This document shows, in pieces, positions 22,576-30,633 of a stretch of DNA of 64,000 bases; the stretch's first letter is position 1; the number at the start of each line of letters is the position of its first letter. The notes beneath the pieces are model-generated. The model was not told where the DNA came from. It saw only the letters and a list, made by a program, of their open reading frames with translations, and ran no database searches. Made by a program: the position numbers and the translations under genes. Source of the stretch: a virus. The stretch covers positions 1 to 64,000 of IMG/VR virus record IMGVR_UViG_3300043568_002650, one strand, 5' to 3'.

Positions 22576-22694
22576 AAAGGAATGGTAAGTGAAGCTGTTA
22601 GGTACGATAAGGTTTAATCACCCAAAGCATTAAAAAAAGGGTTTGGAGTAAACGTACAAACCAGAAACCCCGAGAGACCCGAGGCCATTCCTTT
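22576..22694 (+). ncRNA. closed-stem RNA (119 nt)
   Basis: Perfect 10-bp terminal stem AAAGGAATGG/CCATTCCTTT followed by TCTTT; inner hairpin GGTTTG/CAAACC. Same design as 20853-20997. Confidence 0.5.
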
Positions 22695-22699
22695 TCTTT

Positions 22700-22773
22700 A
22701 CACCTTTAGCTCAGCTGGATAGAGTCTCTGATTACGGATCAGATGGTCGGGAGTTCGAATCTCTCAAGGTGTA
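22700..22773 (+). tRNA. tRNA-Arg(ACG)
   Basis: Acceptor ACACCTT/AAGGTGT, loop TTACGGA, T arm GGGAG-TTCGAAT-CTCTC. Confidence 0.92.
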
Positions 22774-22819
22774 CTCTTATAGAATCCGATGTCGGTCCCG
22801 ATCTAGGTCGGGCAAATAC

Positions 22820-22892
22820 ACAGACATAGCTCAGTTGGTAGAGCACTGGTCTCCAAAACCAGGTGTCGGGAGTTCGAGCCTCTCTGTCTGTG
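22820..22892 (+). tRNA. tRNA-Trp(CCA)
   Basis: Acceptor ACAGACA/TGTCTGT, loop CTCCAAA, discriminator G. Confidence 0.93.
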
Positions 22893-22899
22893 CTCAATT

Positions 22900-22972
22900 G
22901 GTGAAGTAGCAAAGCTGGTCTATGCAGCGGACTGAAAATCCGATGATGGCGGTTCGACTCCGTCCTTCACCA
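22900..22972 (+). tRNA. tRNA-Phe(GAA)
   Basis: Acceptor GGTGAAG/CTTCACC, loop CTGAAAA, T arm GGCGG-TTCGACT-CCGTC. Confidence 0.93.
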
Positions 22973-22993
22973 CCAAAAGCCAATATGTTTCAT

Positions 22994-23063
22994 GGTCAGG
23001 CTAGTCGCGGCGGCTAGTTGGTCTGCAAAACCACCGGAGTGAGTTCGACTCTCACCCTGACCT
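22994..23063 (+). tRNA. tRNA-Cys(GCA)
   Basis: Acceptor GGTCAGG/CCTGACC, loop CTGCAAA, T arm GTGAG-TTCGACT-CTCAC. Last tRNA of the region. Confidence 0.92.
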
Positions 23064-23083
23064 CTTTTTAATATGTCTCCTCA

Positions 23084-23098
23084 GATAAATAATAAAAA
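23084..23098 (+). promoter_or_regulatory. late promoter of the two-component/lysis unit
   Basis: GATAAATAATAAAAA, 11 nt before the TTG start at 23110. Confidence 0.75.
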
Positions 23099-23109
23099 GT
23101 CTTATTGGG

Positions 23110-24789
23110 TTGGCACCTTTTCATATATTTGCAAAGAAAAATGCAAAGAAACTTTCAAATTTTAAAGTAGGAGTTAGCCTACGAATAAAGATAAAATTAG
23201 CAATTGCTGCAATTCTAATGATTGCATATATGTGCGTTAAAATTTCAATTCTTGCTGGATTGCGTGAGTCTACTGAGGTTACTCGATGGATAGAATTTGT
23301 TGGTGTTATTTCATATATTCTAATATCAATCCTATTAATTAAAGACTTTATCAATTTAACTAAACATTCAGTATCTAAGGAATCTATTGATAAGATGAGT
23401 GAGTTAGAAAATTTCTTAGACTCTTCGTCAATTATATCTAAGGCTGATGCTAAAGGTAAAATTACTTATGTAAATGATAAATTCACTAAGGTTTCTGGTT
23501 ACTCACTAGAAGAAGTGCTTGGAAAAGATCACTCTATTGTAAATTCAGGAGATCAACCTGATGGATATTGGGGAAAAATGTATGCTCAAGTTCTTACTGG
23601 AAAAATATGGAATGATGTAGTCACAAATAGAGCAAAGGATGGCTCTCTATATTATGTAGATACTTATATCAAAGCTCAATTTAATCAGCATGGTAAGCTT
23701 GAAGGATTTATGTCGATTCGCCAAGATGTTACTGAGCTACGAAGAAGGGAGGCTGAGATATCTAATAGAATGAATGCAATTAATAGATCAAATGCTGTTA
23801 TTGAATTTGACCTAGATGGAAATATTAAATTTGCAAACGATTTATTTTTAAAAACATTAGGCTACTCCTTAAATAGTGAAATTATAGGAAAACACCATAG
23901 TTTATTTGTTGAAGATGAAGTAATAGATACTGATGAATATCGAGACTTTTGGAAAACATTGGGCACTGGCAAATTCTTTATGGGAGAGATCACTCGAAAG
24001 AAGAAAGACGGATCACTAATCTATCTTCAAGCAACATATAATCCTATTATAGGCACTGATGGAAAGCCATATCGAGTAATGAAAATCGCTACTGATATTA
24101 CTCAAAGTTTTAATCAACAAGCTGAAATTGAAAAGAAGAATACTTATCTTGAGCATGCGGCAAAGATTCTACGGCATGATATGCATAGTGGAATCAATAC
24201 CTATATGCCTCGAGGATTATCATCACTAGAACGAAGACTTTCAGATGACCAGATAAAAGAGCTTAAGATTGAAGCTCCACTAAAAATGATTAAAGAAGGA
24301 TTACGACACACTCAAAAAGTATATAAAGGAGTTTACGAATTTACTAATCTAGTAAAAAAGGATGTTGTTCTTACTCGCGAAGACTTAAATCTCAAAGACA
24401 TACTCGAGGACTATTTGTCCTCGACTGCATATAGACCGCAAGTAATAATCTCAGATCTAGGTCAGTCTAGTGTTAATGAAGCATTATTTTGTACTTCATT
24501 AGATAATCTTATTCGTAATGGTTTAAAGTATAATGACAGTCCTAGTAAACTAGTTAAGATATACCGTATTGATGATATTCTTTATGTTGAAGACAATGGA
24601 CGCGGTTTAAGCCAAGAAGATTTTAACCATCTTTCCAAACCATATACACGAAAAGAAGGACAGCAGGAATCAGGAACTGGTCTTGGGCTTAATATCTGTA
24701 TTGCAATTCTTGAAGAACATGGATTCTCTATTACTTGTTCTAAACTTTCACAAGTTGGAACGCAAATGAAAATACGACTAAGCAGATAA
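23110..24789 (+). CDS. membrane sensor histidine kinase with two PAS domains
   Basis: 559 aa from a TTG start placed just after the late promoter. Two membrane helices (about 28-50 and 63-79), PAS1 (about 100-210) and PAS2 (about 222-332), then a kinase core: H-box LRHDM with H356, N-box DNLIRN at 465-470, G1 VEDNGRGL, G2 GTGLGL. It should autophosphorylate and pass phosphate to the REC protein at 26835. The H-box region (RHDMHSGINTYMPRGLS) is shared almost exactly with the second kinase, so both form one specialised pair. Confidence 0.9.
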   Translation: MAPFHIFAKKNAKKLSNFKVGVSLRIKIKLAIAAILMIAYMCVKISILAGLRESTEVTRWIEFVGVISYILISILLIKDFINLTKHSVSKESIDKMSELENFLDSSSIISKADAKGKITYVNDKFTKVSGYSLEEVLGKDHSIVNSGDQPDGYWGKMYAQVLTGKIWNDVVTNRAKDGSLYYVDTYIKAQFNQHGKLEGFMSIRQDVTELRRREAEISNRMNAINRSNAVIEFDLDGNIKFANDLFLKTLGYSLNSEIIGKHHSLFVEDEVIDTDEYRDFWKTLGTGKFFMGEITRKKKDGSLIYLQATYNPIIGTDGKPYRVMKIATDITQSFNQQAEIEKKNTYLEHAAKILRHDMHSGINTYMPRGLSSLERRLSDDQIKELKIEAPLKMIKEGLRHTQKVYKGVYEFTNLVKKDVVLTREDLNLKDILEDYLSSTAYRPQVIISDLGQSSVNEALFCTSLDNLIRNGLKYNDSPSKLVKIYRIDDILYVEDNGRGLSQEDFNHLSKPYTRKEGQQESGTGLGLNICIAILEEHGFSITCSKLSQVGTQMKIRLSR

Positions 24790-25397
24790 TGACAAAAATC
24801 CTTCACTTATTCTTCTTTCTTTTTTTATCATTTTTATCATACACACAAAATGACTACCCAGTTCAAACTGTTTTGAAAGGTGATTCTGTGGTAATCTATA
24901 CAGTTGAGCAAAATAATGATATAGAGTTTCTTTTAGCAAACCAGAGAAACCGTGTAAACTATTTTAAAAATAATATTGCTAGACAAGAAGAGATTATTGA
25001 TAGTCTAAATCGGCTAGTACAAAAGCAAAAACTTTTTGCTGACAGTTTACAGCTGATCCTAAACACAAATTCTAGTGATTATGATAGTTTATATGCAAAG
25101 TATCGCAATACAGAAAAATGGCTTTATAATACAGCAGTTGACAATGCATTTATTTATTATTCATTTGAAAACTCTGCAGTCATGGCTATTGATTTAACCT
25201 CATATGTTTTAGTAGGTTATAAAAGATCTGGTAATTTTTTATTAGCACGCAGAGGACCAGTGTATGATGATCTGTACTGGAAAGAGTATAATCGAAACTA
25301 CCCAAGTGAGCCTAACAACGATTGGCTTACCTTTTACAAAATACGTTGGAGGCCTTCGTTAGTGCAGTTTCCTTATCGAATAAACCCACAGCCATGA
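24789..25397 (+). CDS. exported coiled-coil protein
   Basis: 202 aa. Signal peptide MTKILHLFFFLFLSFLSYTQ, then a coiled-coil stretch (about 55-95, REEIIDSLNRLVQKQ). It starts on the stop of kinase 1 (TAATG) and ends over the start of kinase 2. Position between two sensor kinases suggests a periplasmic partner of one of them; not otherwise recognised. Confidence 0.65.
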   Translation: MTKILHLFFFLFLSFLSYTQNDYPVQTVLKGDSVVIYTVEQNNDIEFLLANQRNRVNYFKNNIARQEEIIDSLNRLVQKQKLFADSLQLILNTNSSDYDSLYAKYRNTEKWLYNTAVDNAFIYYSFENSAVMAIDLTSYVLVGYKRSGNFLLARRGPVYDDLYWKEYNRNYPSEPNNDWLTFYKIRWRPSLVQFPYRINPQP

Positions 25398-26842
25398 AAA
25401 AACTACTTATCACAGCAATATTAATACTATTTGGTATTAGTTTTACAAGCGCTCAATACTCTGTAAAAGATCAAGAGAAAAAAATTGTTTGGGTTAGCGG
25501 CATACCTACCTGTCCAAGTGATCCACAAATAACGGCCTTAATCGAAAAAGCTGGACTTGAAAACTTAAAAAAGCCTAAAAAAGGAATTACTAGAGCTGAA
25601 TCTAATACTTGTCGGGAACTCGGTAAAGTGTTTAACCAAAGGGAAATGTATGAAGGTGCAGATTGGTATCTAGAGAGAGTGAAAGGTTATGTTGAAGTTA
25701 TTAATTTAGCACCTGATGCAGTATTTGAAATGCCAAAGGAAATTGAGGAAATGCCATTATCCGAAGATAATGTAAAATCATTAGAGTCAGATAAAGCATT
25801 CTTAGAAAATCTCCCACAAAGCTACGATGACGTTTCCCCTAATGACATGAAAAAACTTGCTAGTGAAATTGGAAATAAACTAAAAGCTCTAATTGCAGAA
25901 AAGGAAGCTCTACTCACAAGTCATGCTCCGCAAGAAGTAATCGACGTAAAGGACGCTACTATTGGAACTCTTGGAAAAGAGAAAAAAATTATCGATCTAT
26001 CAATTAAAAAAGATGGATTGGAAGTTGAAGTTGATGACTTAGAAGTTGAAAAGAAAACTTTGACCAAATGGTTATGGTTGTCATGTGCAAGTATATTAGT
26101 CGCTTTCTTAGGGATCATTGCACTACTTCAAAGAAAAACAATTAAAGTAAAAGACGGTGAGATTGAAAGACAGCTGGCAGATATTAATAAAAAGAATACT
26201 TATTTAGAATATGCGGCACGAATCATTCGTCATGATATGCATAGCGGAATCAATACTTATATGCCTCGAGGATTAAGTGGTTTACAAAAGCGAATTACTC
26301 CAGAGATTATTGCCGAACTTAAAATTGGATCCTCTATACAAATGATACAAGAAGGTCTTTTACATACACAAAAAGTTTATAAAAATGTTTATGAATTTAC
26401 TAATCTTGTAAAGGTGAAATCTGAGTTTAATAAAGTGGAAATTGATGCTAAAATCTCATTAGAAAAGTACTTATCAAGCACATCGTATAGTAAACAAGTA
26501 AAGATTTTAGATCTCGGTACACTATTAGCAAATGAACAATTGTTATGTAATGCTATAGATAATTTAATTAAGAATGGACTTAAATATAATGACCACACGA
26601 TCAGAACAATCAAAATATATAAATTAAAAGATTTTATTATTGTTGAAGATAACGGCAAAGGTCTTACCTCTCAAAAATTTGAAGAGTACGTGAAAAGAGG
26701 AGTAGATATTGAAGCTGAAACAGGATTAGGTTTAGGGATTGCGAAAGCAATTATTGAAGAGCATGGATTTAAGCTATCCTGTGAAGAAATACCTTCAGGT
26801 GGAACAAAAATGAAAATTAAAATAACAAATAATAATGATTGA
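25394..26842 (+). CDS. second sensor histidine kinase with periplasmic domain
   Basis: 482 aa from ATG 25394, chosen because it opens with a clear signal peptide (MKKLLITAILILFGISFTSA); a longer start at 25322 would bury it. Periplasmic domain to about 220, with a Cys pair and a coiled coil, then a membrane helix (about 225-246) and kinase core: H280 in RIIRHDMHSG, N-box DNLIKN, G1 VEDNGKGL, G2 TGLGLG. It lacks PAS domains, so input is probably extracytoplasmic. Confidence 0.88.
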   Translation: MKKLLITAILILFGISFTSAQYSVKDQEKKIVWVSGIPTCPSDPQITALIEKAGLENLKKPKKGITRAESNTCRELGKVFNQREMYEGADWYLERVKGYVEVINLAPDAVFEMPKEIEEMPLSEDNVKSLESDKAFLENLPQSYDDVSPNDMKKLASEIGNKLKALIAEKEALLTSHAPQEVIDVKDATIGTLGKEKKIIDLSIKKDGLEVEVDDLEVEKKTLTKWLWLSCASILVAFLGIIALLQRKTIKVKDGEIERQLADINKKNTYLEYAARIIRHDMHSGINTYMPRGLSGLQKRITPEIIAELKIGSSIQMIQEGLLHTQKVYKNVYEFTNLVKVKSEFNKVEIDAKISLEKYLSSTSYSKQVKILDLGTLLANEQLLCNAIDNLIKNGLKYNDHTIRTIKIYKLKDFIIVEDNGKGLTSQKFEEYVKRGVDIEAETGLGLGIAKAIIEEHGFKLSCEEIPSGGTKMKIKITNNND

Positions 26843-27266
26843 TTCAATTTTACTAGTGGATGACGAAAGTTTATTTCACCTAGTTTTCGAGGATGCATGT
26901 AGTCTCCTTGATATCTCTCTTACTTTAGAGAGCATTGACAGTTCAGACGAAGCTGCGAAGCTGTTTGAAGGATGGCAAAAAGATTCAGACGGTAAACCCG
27001 AATGCGTATTTGTGGACCTAAATATTATAGGTTCATCATATGATGGAATTGAACTTATTCGTAAGATTAATTTTGAATACGGTAATAACGTAGTAATTGG
27101 AATTATCTCTTCTTCTGATGAACCGGAAGAGCAGGCAAAAGCAGTTCAATCTGGAGCACAGTTTTGGATTATTAAATCTGACGAAATAGAACCTAGATTA
27201 GAAGAGTTTAGAAATGACTATGAATCATACCGAAATAGAACAGCTCCATTTAAAATATACAGATAA
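26835..27266 (+). CDS. REC-only response regulator
   Basis: 143 aa receiver domain: acidic pair D9-D10, phosphoacceptor D61 (VFVDLN), switch Ser in ISSSDE, and K114 (IIKSD). No DNA-binding output domain, so it likely acts by protein contact. Overlaps kinase 2 by 8 bp and abuts the next gene. In this place it could couple a signal to the lysis proteins downstream. Confidence 0.9.
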   Translation: MIDSILLVDDESLFHLVFEDACSLLDISLTLESIDSSDEAAKLFEGWQKDSDGKPECVFVDLNIIGSSYDGIELIRKINFEYGNNVVIGIISSSDEPEEQAKAVQSGAQFWIIKSDEIEPRLEEFRNDYESYRNRTAPFKIYR

Positions 27267-27919
27267 TGAAGTTTAGTAGAGAAGCTATTGATTCAATTAT
27301 TGCTCTAAAAAAGAGAAACATCTATTTAGAAGGAAATATTATCAAGCTCATTGAGTCAGATGATGAAGATTTCACTCAATATTTAGCTGAAGCTTTGGCT
27401 AAGGATAAAGAGAATCGTAAGCGCCGCCTTGATGTTACTAAACAAATACAGGGACAAAATTCTGAACTACTTAAAAAGAGAGCAGAAAACGAAAATCTTA
27501 TGCTTGAACTTAGAGAAACTTTAGCTGAGATGGAGGAATCTAAATCTCAAATAGAATTTCAAAATACTGAACTTGTTCAGTGGAAAGAAAAGAATGAAAT
27601 TATTGGAGAAGAGCTAAAGGCCGCACTAGAGCATGCAGAAAAAGCAAAAGATCTTGCTGAAACAGATTTAGACATGCTACAAAAAAGAACTCAATTTGAA
27701 TTGATTGGGACAATTGTCAAAGTTGCCTTATACGTTATTATAGGAGTCGGTGCCGTGACTACTGTCATGTATAGTATCGCTCTTTTTGCAGATAAGGACA
27801 CTCAAATTATTGGATCTACGTGGAGTAACATGTTTGGGATATTATTAACTAACGCATTTTCTATAATCGGTACGATTATGGGTGTAAAATACGCTAGTGA
27901 AAAACCCAAAAAAGAATAA
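27266..27919 (+). CDS. coiled-coil membrane protein
   Basis: 217 aa: a long N-terminal coiled coil (about 40-145) and two membrane helices near the end (IVKVALYVIIGVGAVTTVMY; MFGILLTNAFSIIGTIM). Starts within the REC stop (TAATGA). A candidate effector of the regulator or an accessory holin/antiholin-like protein; function inferred from position only. Confidence 0.65.
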   Translation: MKFSREAIDSIIALKKRNIYLEGNIIKLIESDDEDFTQYLAEALAKDKENRKRRLDVTKQIQGQNSELLKKRAENENLMLELRETLAEMEESKSQIEFQNTELVQWKEKNEIIGEELKAALEHAEKAKDLAETDLDMLQKRTQFELIGTIVKVALYVIIGVGAVTTVMYSIALFADKDTQIIGSTWSNMFGILLTNAFSIIGTIMGVKYASEKPKKE

Positions 27920-27933
27920 AAAAATAAATTAAA

Positions 27934-28242
27934 ATGGCTGAGAAAAAACAAACAAAGGGAAACTTATTTTTCGGATGGGAAAATATTAAGTGGTTTATTA
28001 AAGAAATTAGAGAAATGTATTCATCAAGTAATTCATATTTTTCTAAAAAGAGAATTGAATCAGGCGTAGCATTTGCAGTAGCTCAATGGGGAATGATTTT
28101 CTTCCTACTTGAGAAGCACACTGAAATGACATCTTCTGATCTTGCAATTTGGGCAGGTATTGAGTTTGCTGTATCTGGATATATCGTTAATCAGATCCAA
28201 AAGGAGAAGAAAGGGTCTTCAGATGAGTCTGAGAACTCATAA
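27934..28242 (+). CDS. probable holin
   Basis: 102 aa, two hydrophobic segments (GVAFAVAQWGMIFFLLE at about 47-63; LAIWAGIEFAVSGYIV at about 72-87), charged ends, lysine-rich N-terminus, Ser/Glu tail. It lies directly before the endolysin, the usual holin position. No family signature read with certainty. Confidence 0.65.
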   Translation: MAEKKQTKGNLFFGWENIKWFIKEIREMYSSSNSYFSKKRIESGVAFAVAQWGMIFFLLEKHTEMTSSDLAIWAGIEFAVSGYIVNQIQKEKKGSSDESENS

Positions 28243-28262
28243 TAAAAATAATACAATAACTT

Positions 28263-29090
28263 ATGTTACTAAAGAAAGGATCCTCTGGAGAGGACGTAAA
28301 AAGACTTCAGATAAAATTAGGCCTTACTCCAGATGCGGGTGTTGCACAGTTTGGTCCAAAGACGGAATCCGCTGTTAAATCATGGCAAAAAGCAAATGGT
28401 TTAGAAGATGATGGTATAGTAGGTGATACTACTTGGGGAAAACTATTTGGTGTAACTGATCAGATCACAGATGCAGTTACTCAAGTTCAAGGTCTTGCTC
28501 TAGATAAACTAAAGGGGCATATTGCAGAGGTAGTATTTCAACAAATCGCAGGAGTATGTAAGGCATTTAATATTACAAATAATTTAAGACTAGCTCATTT
28601 TCTTGCACAGTGTTCACATGAATCAGGTGGATTTAAAGCAGTGAGTGAAAACTTAAATTACTCAGCAGATGGACTAAAGAAAATATTTCCAAAATATTTT
28701 CCAGGAAACCTAAATGAGTCATATGCAAGACAACCTGAAAAGATTGCAAGCAGAGTCTATGGCGGTCGTATGGGAAATGGTGATGAGTCAACTAAGGAAG
28801 GTTACAAGTTTAGAGGTCGCGGATATATCCAATTAACTGGTAAAAGCAATTATGAAACATTTACTAAATTTATTGGCGAAGACTGTATTGCTAATCCTGA
28901 CCTAGTTGCAACAAAATATCCATTAGCATCAGCTGCATTCTTCTTTAATAAAAATGGACTATGGTCAATTTGTGATAAAGGAGCAGATGACACGACTGTT
29001 ACTGCTGTGACTAAAAGAGTAAACGGTGGAACGATTGGATTAGCGGATCGTATTAAACACTTTAAGGAATATTATAATCTACTTAAGTAA
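28263..29090 (+). CDS. endolysin: peptidoglycan-binding domain plus GH19
   Basis: 275 aa. N-terminal PG_binding_1 domain (about 5-62: GEDVKRLQIKLGL ... GIVGDTTWGKL). C-terminal GH19 lysozyme/chitinase fold (about 85-275) with catalytic E120 in QCSHESGGF and GRGYIQLTGKSNY. No signal peptide, so release depends on the holin. It shares the GH19 fold with the virion hydrolase at 3854. Confidence 0.92.
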   Translation: MLLKKGSSGEDVKRLQIKLGLTPDAGVAQFGPKTESAVKSWQKANGLEDDGIVGDTTWGKLFGVTDQITDAVTQVQGLALDKLKGHIAEVVFQQIAGVCKAFNITNNLRLAHFLAQCSHESGGFKAVSENLNYSADGLKKIFPKYFPGNLNESYARQPEKIASRVYGGRMGNGDESTKEGYKFRGRGYIQLTGKSNYETFTKFIGEDCIANPDLVATKYPLASAAFFFNKNGLWSICDKGADDTTVTAVTKRVNGGTIGLADRIKHFKEYYNLLK

Positions 29091-29095
29091 AGAGG

Positions 29096-29110
29096 TATAA
29101 ATAACAAAGG
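29096..29110 (+). promoter_or_regulatory. late promoter box, exact TATAAATA
   Basis: TATAAATAACAAAGG between the endolysin and the ORF at 29145. Confidence 0.6.
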
Positions 29111-29128
29111 GAGAACTGGTCTCCCTTT
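29105..29128 (+). terminator. hairpin AAAGGGAG/CTCCCTTT
   Basis: Stem of 8 bp with loop AACTGGT then TAAAAT. It can end the lysis transcript and would also sit at the 5' end of the late RNA begun at 29096. Confidence 0.55.
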
Positions 29129-29144
29129 AAAATAATTCACACCT

Positions 29145-29375
29145 ATGAATAAAGGAGAGCGCTTCATATTCTATGGCAAATCAGGTGTGGTTAAAGGTAT
29201 TGTTGCTAACTCTTTTGAAAAAGTGACATATGATCTTAAACACGGAGTAAAAGTCATAACACCCTATATTGTTTCGACTGACGATGAAACATATAATGAA
29301 AAATTGTGTTTAAAAATTGATTCAGAGATAGGACCAACTTTTTTAAAGAAGTTATTAAACTTCTTTAGTCGGTAA
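29145..29375 (+). CDS. hypothetical small late protein
   Basis: 76 aa, MNKGERFIFYGKSGVVKGIV, SH3-like strand pattern. Converges with the minus-strand gene at 29365, overlapping by 11 bp. Not recognised. Confidence 0.5.
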   Translation: MNKGERFIFYGKSGVVKGIVANSFEKVTYDLKHGVKVITPYIVSTDDETYNEKLCLKIDSEIGPTFLKKLLNFFSR

Positions 29376-30261
29376 TTTGATCGAGCGCCTTTTTTATCTC
29401 CTTAACTCCACCTACCTCCTTAAGTAGGATTCTAAAATTATCAATTAGAGAATCTGCAGTCAAGTTAGATTCAATATCTTGAGTAGAGGATTTAGAAAGA
29501 AGATCCTTTTGAAAAGCTAATACTTCTCTTAACTTCTCAGATTTTTCAGTATCTTGTAGAGAACTGAATCCGATTGATTTTACACGTTCACGTTTTCCTT
29601 TTATATCAGCAGATATCTCTTCAATATTTGGAGTAACTTCAGATACCATAAATCTCTTTAGACTTTCTTTAACTGCAGAATATCGTAAGTATTGATTTAA
29701 GTTATTTGTAAATTCTTGTTGCTTTTTCTCAATATTTGTAGATTCATCATAGAGAAGATCTAAAAAATCAGATGCATCAATTGTTGGAGCATCATCTCCA
29801 TTTGGTGTAATTCTATTTGTTGCAGCAGTAAGTAGTCCAGTAAGTTCATTTGGTAAAATTGTAAATCGAATAATTTTTGATTCGTTTCGATCAATGATCT
29901 TCTTAGAATGATGCACGATAGATAGTCGGTCAGCTACTATTTTATTAGAAATGTTTGCGTATCGTCCATAAGAGTAATTAGATGATCCTGGGGAAGTAAG
30001 ATATATTTTTAAGTCCTTTGAATCTCCGTATATTGATGATAATAATTCATTTTGAACTGGGCGTAGTGTTAACTCGATTGAGCCTTGTGAAGAAGTGGAT
30101 ATGATATACATTGACTCTGGAAAAGATGACATAAGAGTAGTCAGAGCATTCATATATTCTTCATCAAGTTCAGTAAGCTGACGTTCTGGAATCTCAAAAG
30201 AATAATAAGTCTTTTGAGATTCATTTAAAGAGATCCAATATTTAAAGTCAAGTAAATTCAT
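29365..30261 (-). CDS. late protein with capsid-targeting N-terminus
   Basis: 298 aa. Starts MNLLDFKYWISLNES (F-x-x-W ... N-E). C-terminal half is helical. No catalytic motif seen. By signal and strand it belongs to the putative internal head protein set. Its start overlaps the stop of the next upstream gene by one base. Confidence 0.6.
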   Translation of the reverse strand: MNLLDFKYWISLNESQKTYYSFEIPERQLTELDEEYMNALTTLMSSFPESMYIISTSSQGSIELTLRPVQNELLSSIYGDSKDLKIYLTSPGSSNYSYGRYANISNKIVADRLSIVHHSKKIIDRNESKIIRFTILPNELTGLLTAATNRITPNGDDAPTIDASDFLDLLYDESTNIEKKQQEFTNNLNQYLRYSAVKESLKRFMVSEVTPNIEEISADIKGKRERVKSIGFSSLQDTEKSEKLREVLAFQKDLLSKSSTQDIESNLTADSLIDNFRILLKEVGGVKEIKKALDQITD

Positions 30262-30620
30262 TAGTAGTTTAAAAAGTCTAATCCGTTTGCCGCAATGAGA
30301 TCAAAGAAGGAATCTGCTGAGTCCTCATATACAAGTATTTCACCTAAGCTAAGGAGTGCACGATTTTCATCTATATTAAGTTCAAGTAGATATTTGGAAC
30401 CACTATAGTTAAACTTGATCTCAATAATTCCATCGCCTACCATTCCTCTCACATTTGATGCACCCGACTCTTCTAAGTATTCTTGAATTCGATGAGAGTG
30501 ATCTAATAATTGGAACTCAGATCCATCTTCATTAGGAGCTTCAAAATCACGAAGCTCACCCGAATCATCGATGTAAGCTTCGTTAATAAATTGTTGATAT
30601 GTCTTTGCTCTTCCTATCAT
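30261..30620 (-). CDS. small internal head protein candidate
   Basis: 119 aa, MIGRAKTYQQFINEA: KTYQQFINE differs little from the T4 internal protein signal KTYQEFIAE. Remainder acidic. Predicted cleavage after Glu14. Function after packaging unknown. Confidence 0.65.
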   Translation of the reverse strand: MIGRAKTYQQFINEAYIDDSGELRDFEAPNEDGSEFQLLDHSHRIQEYLEESGASNVRGMVGDGIIEIKFNYSGSKYLLELNIDENRALLSLGEILVYEDSADSFFDLIAANGLDFLNY

Positions 30621-30633
30621 TGTACCAAGAGAC

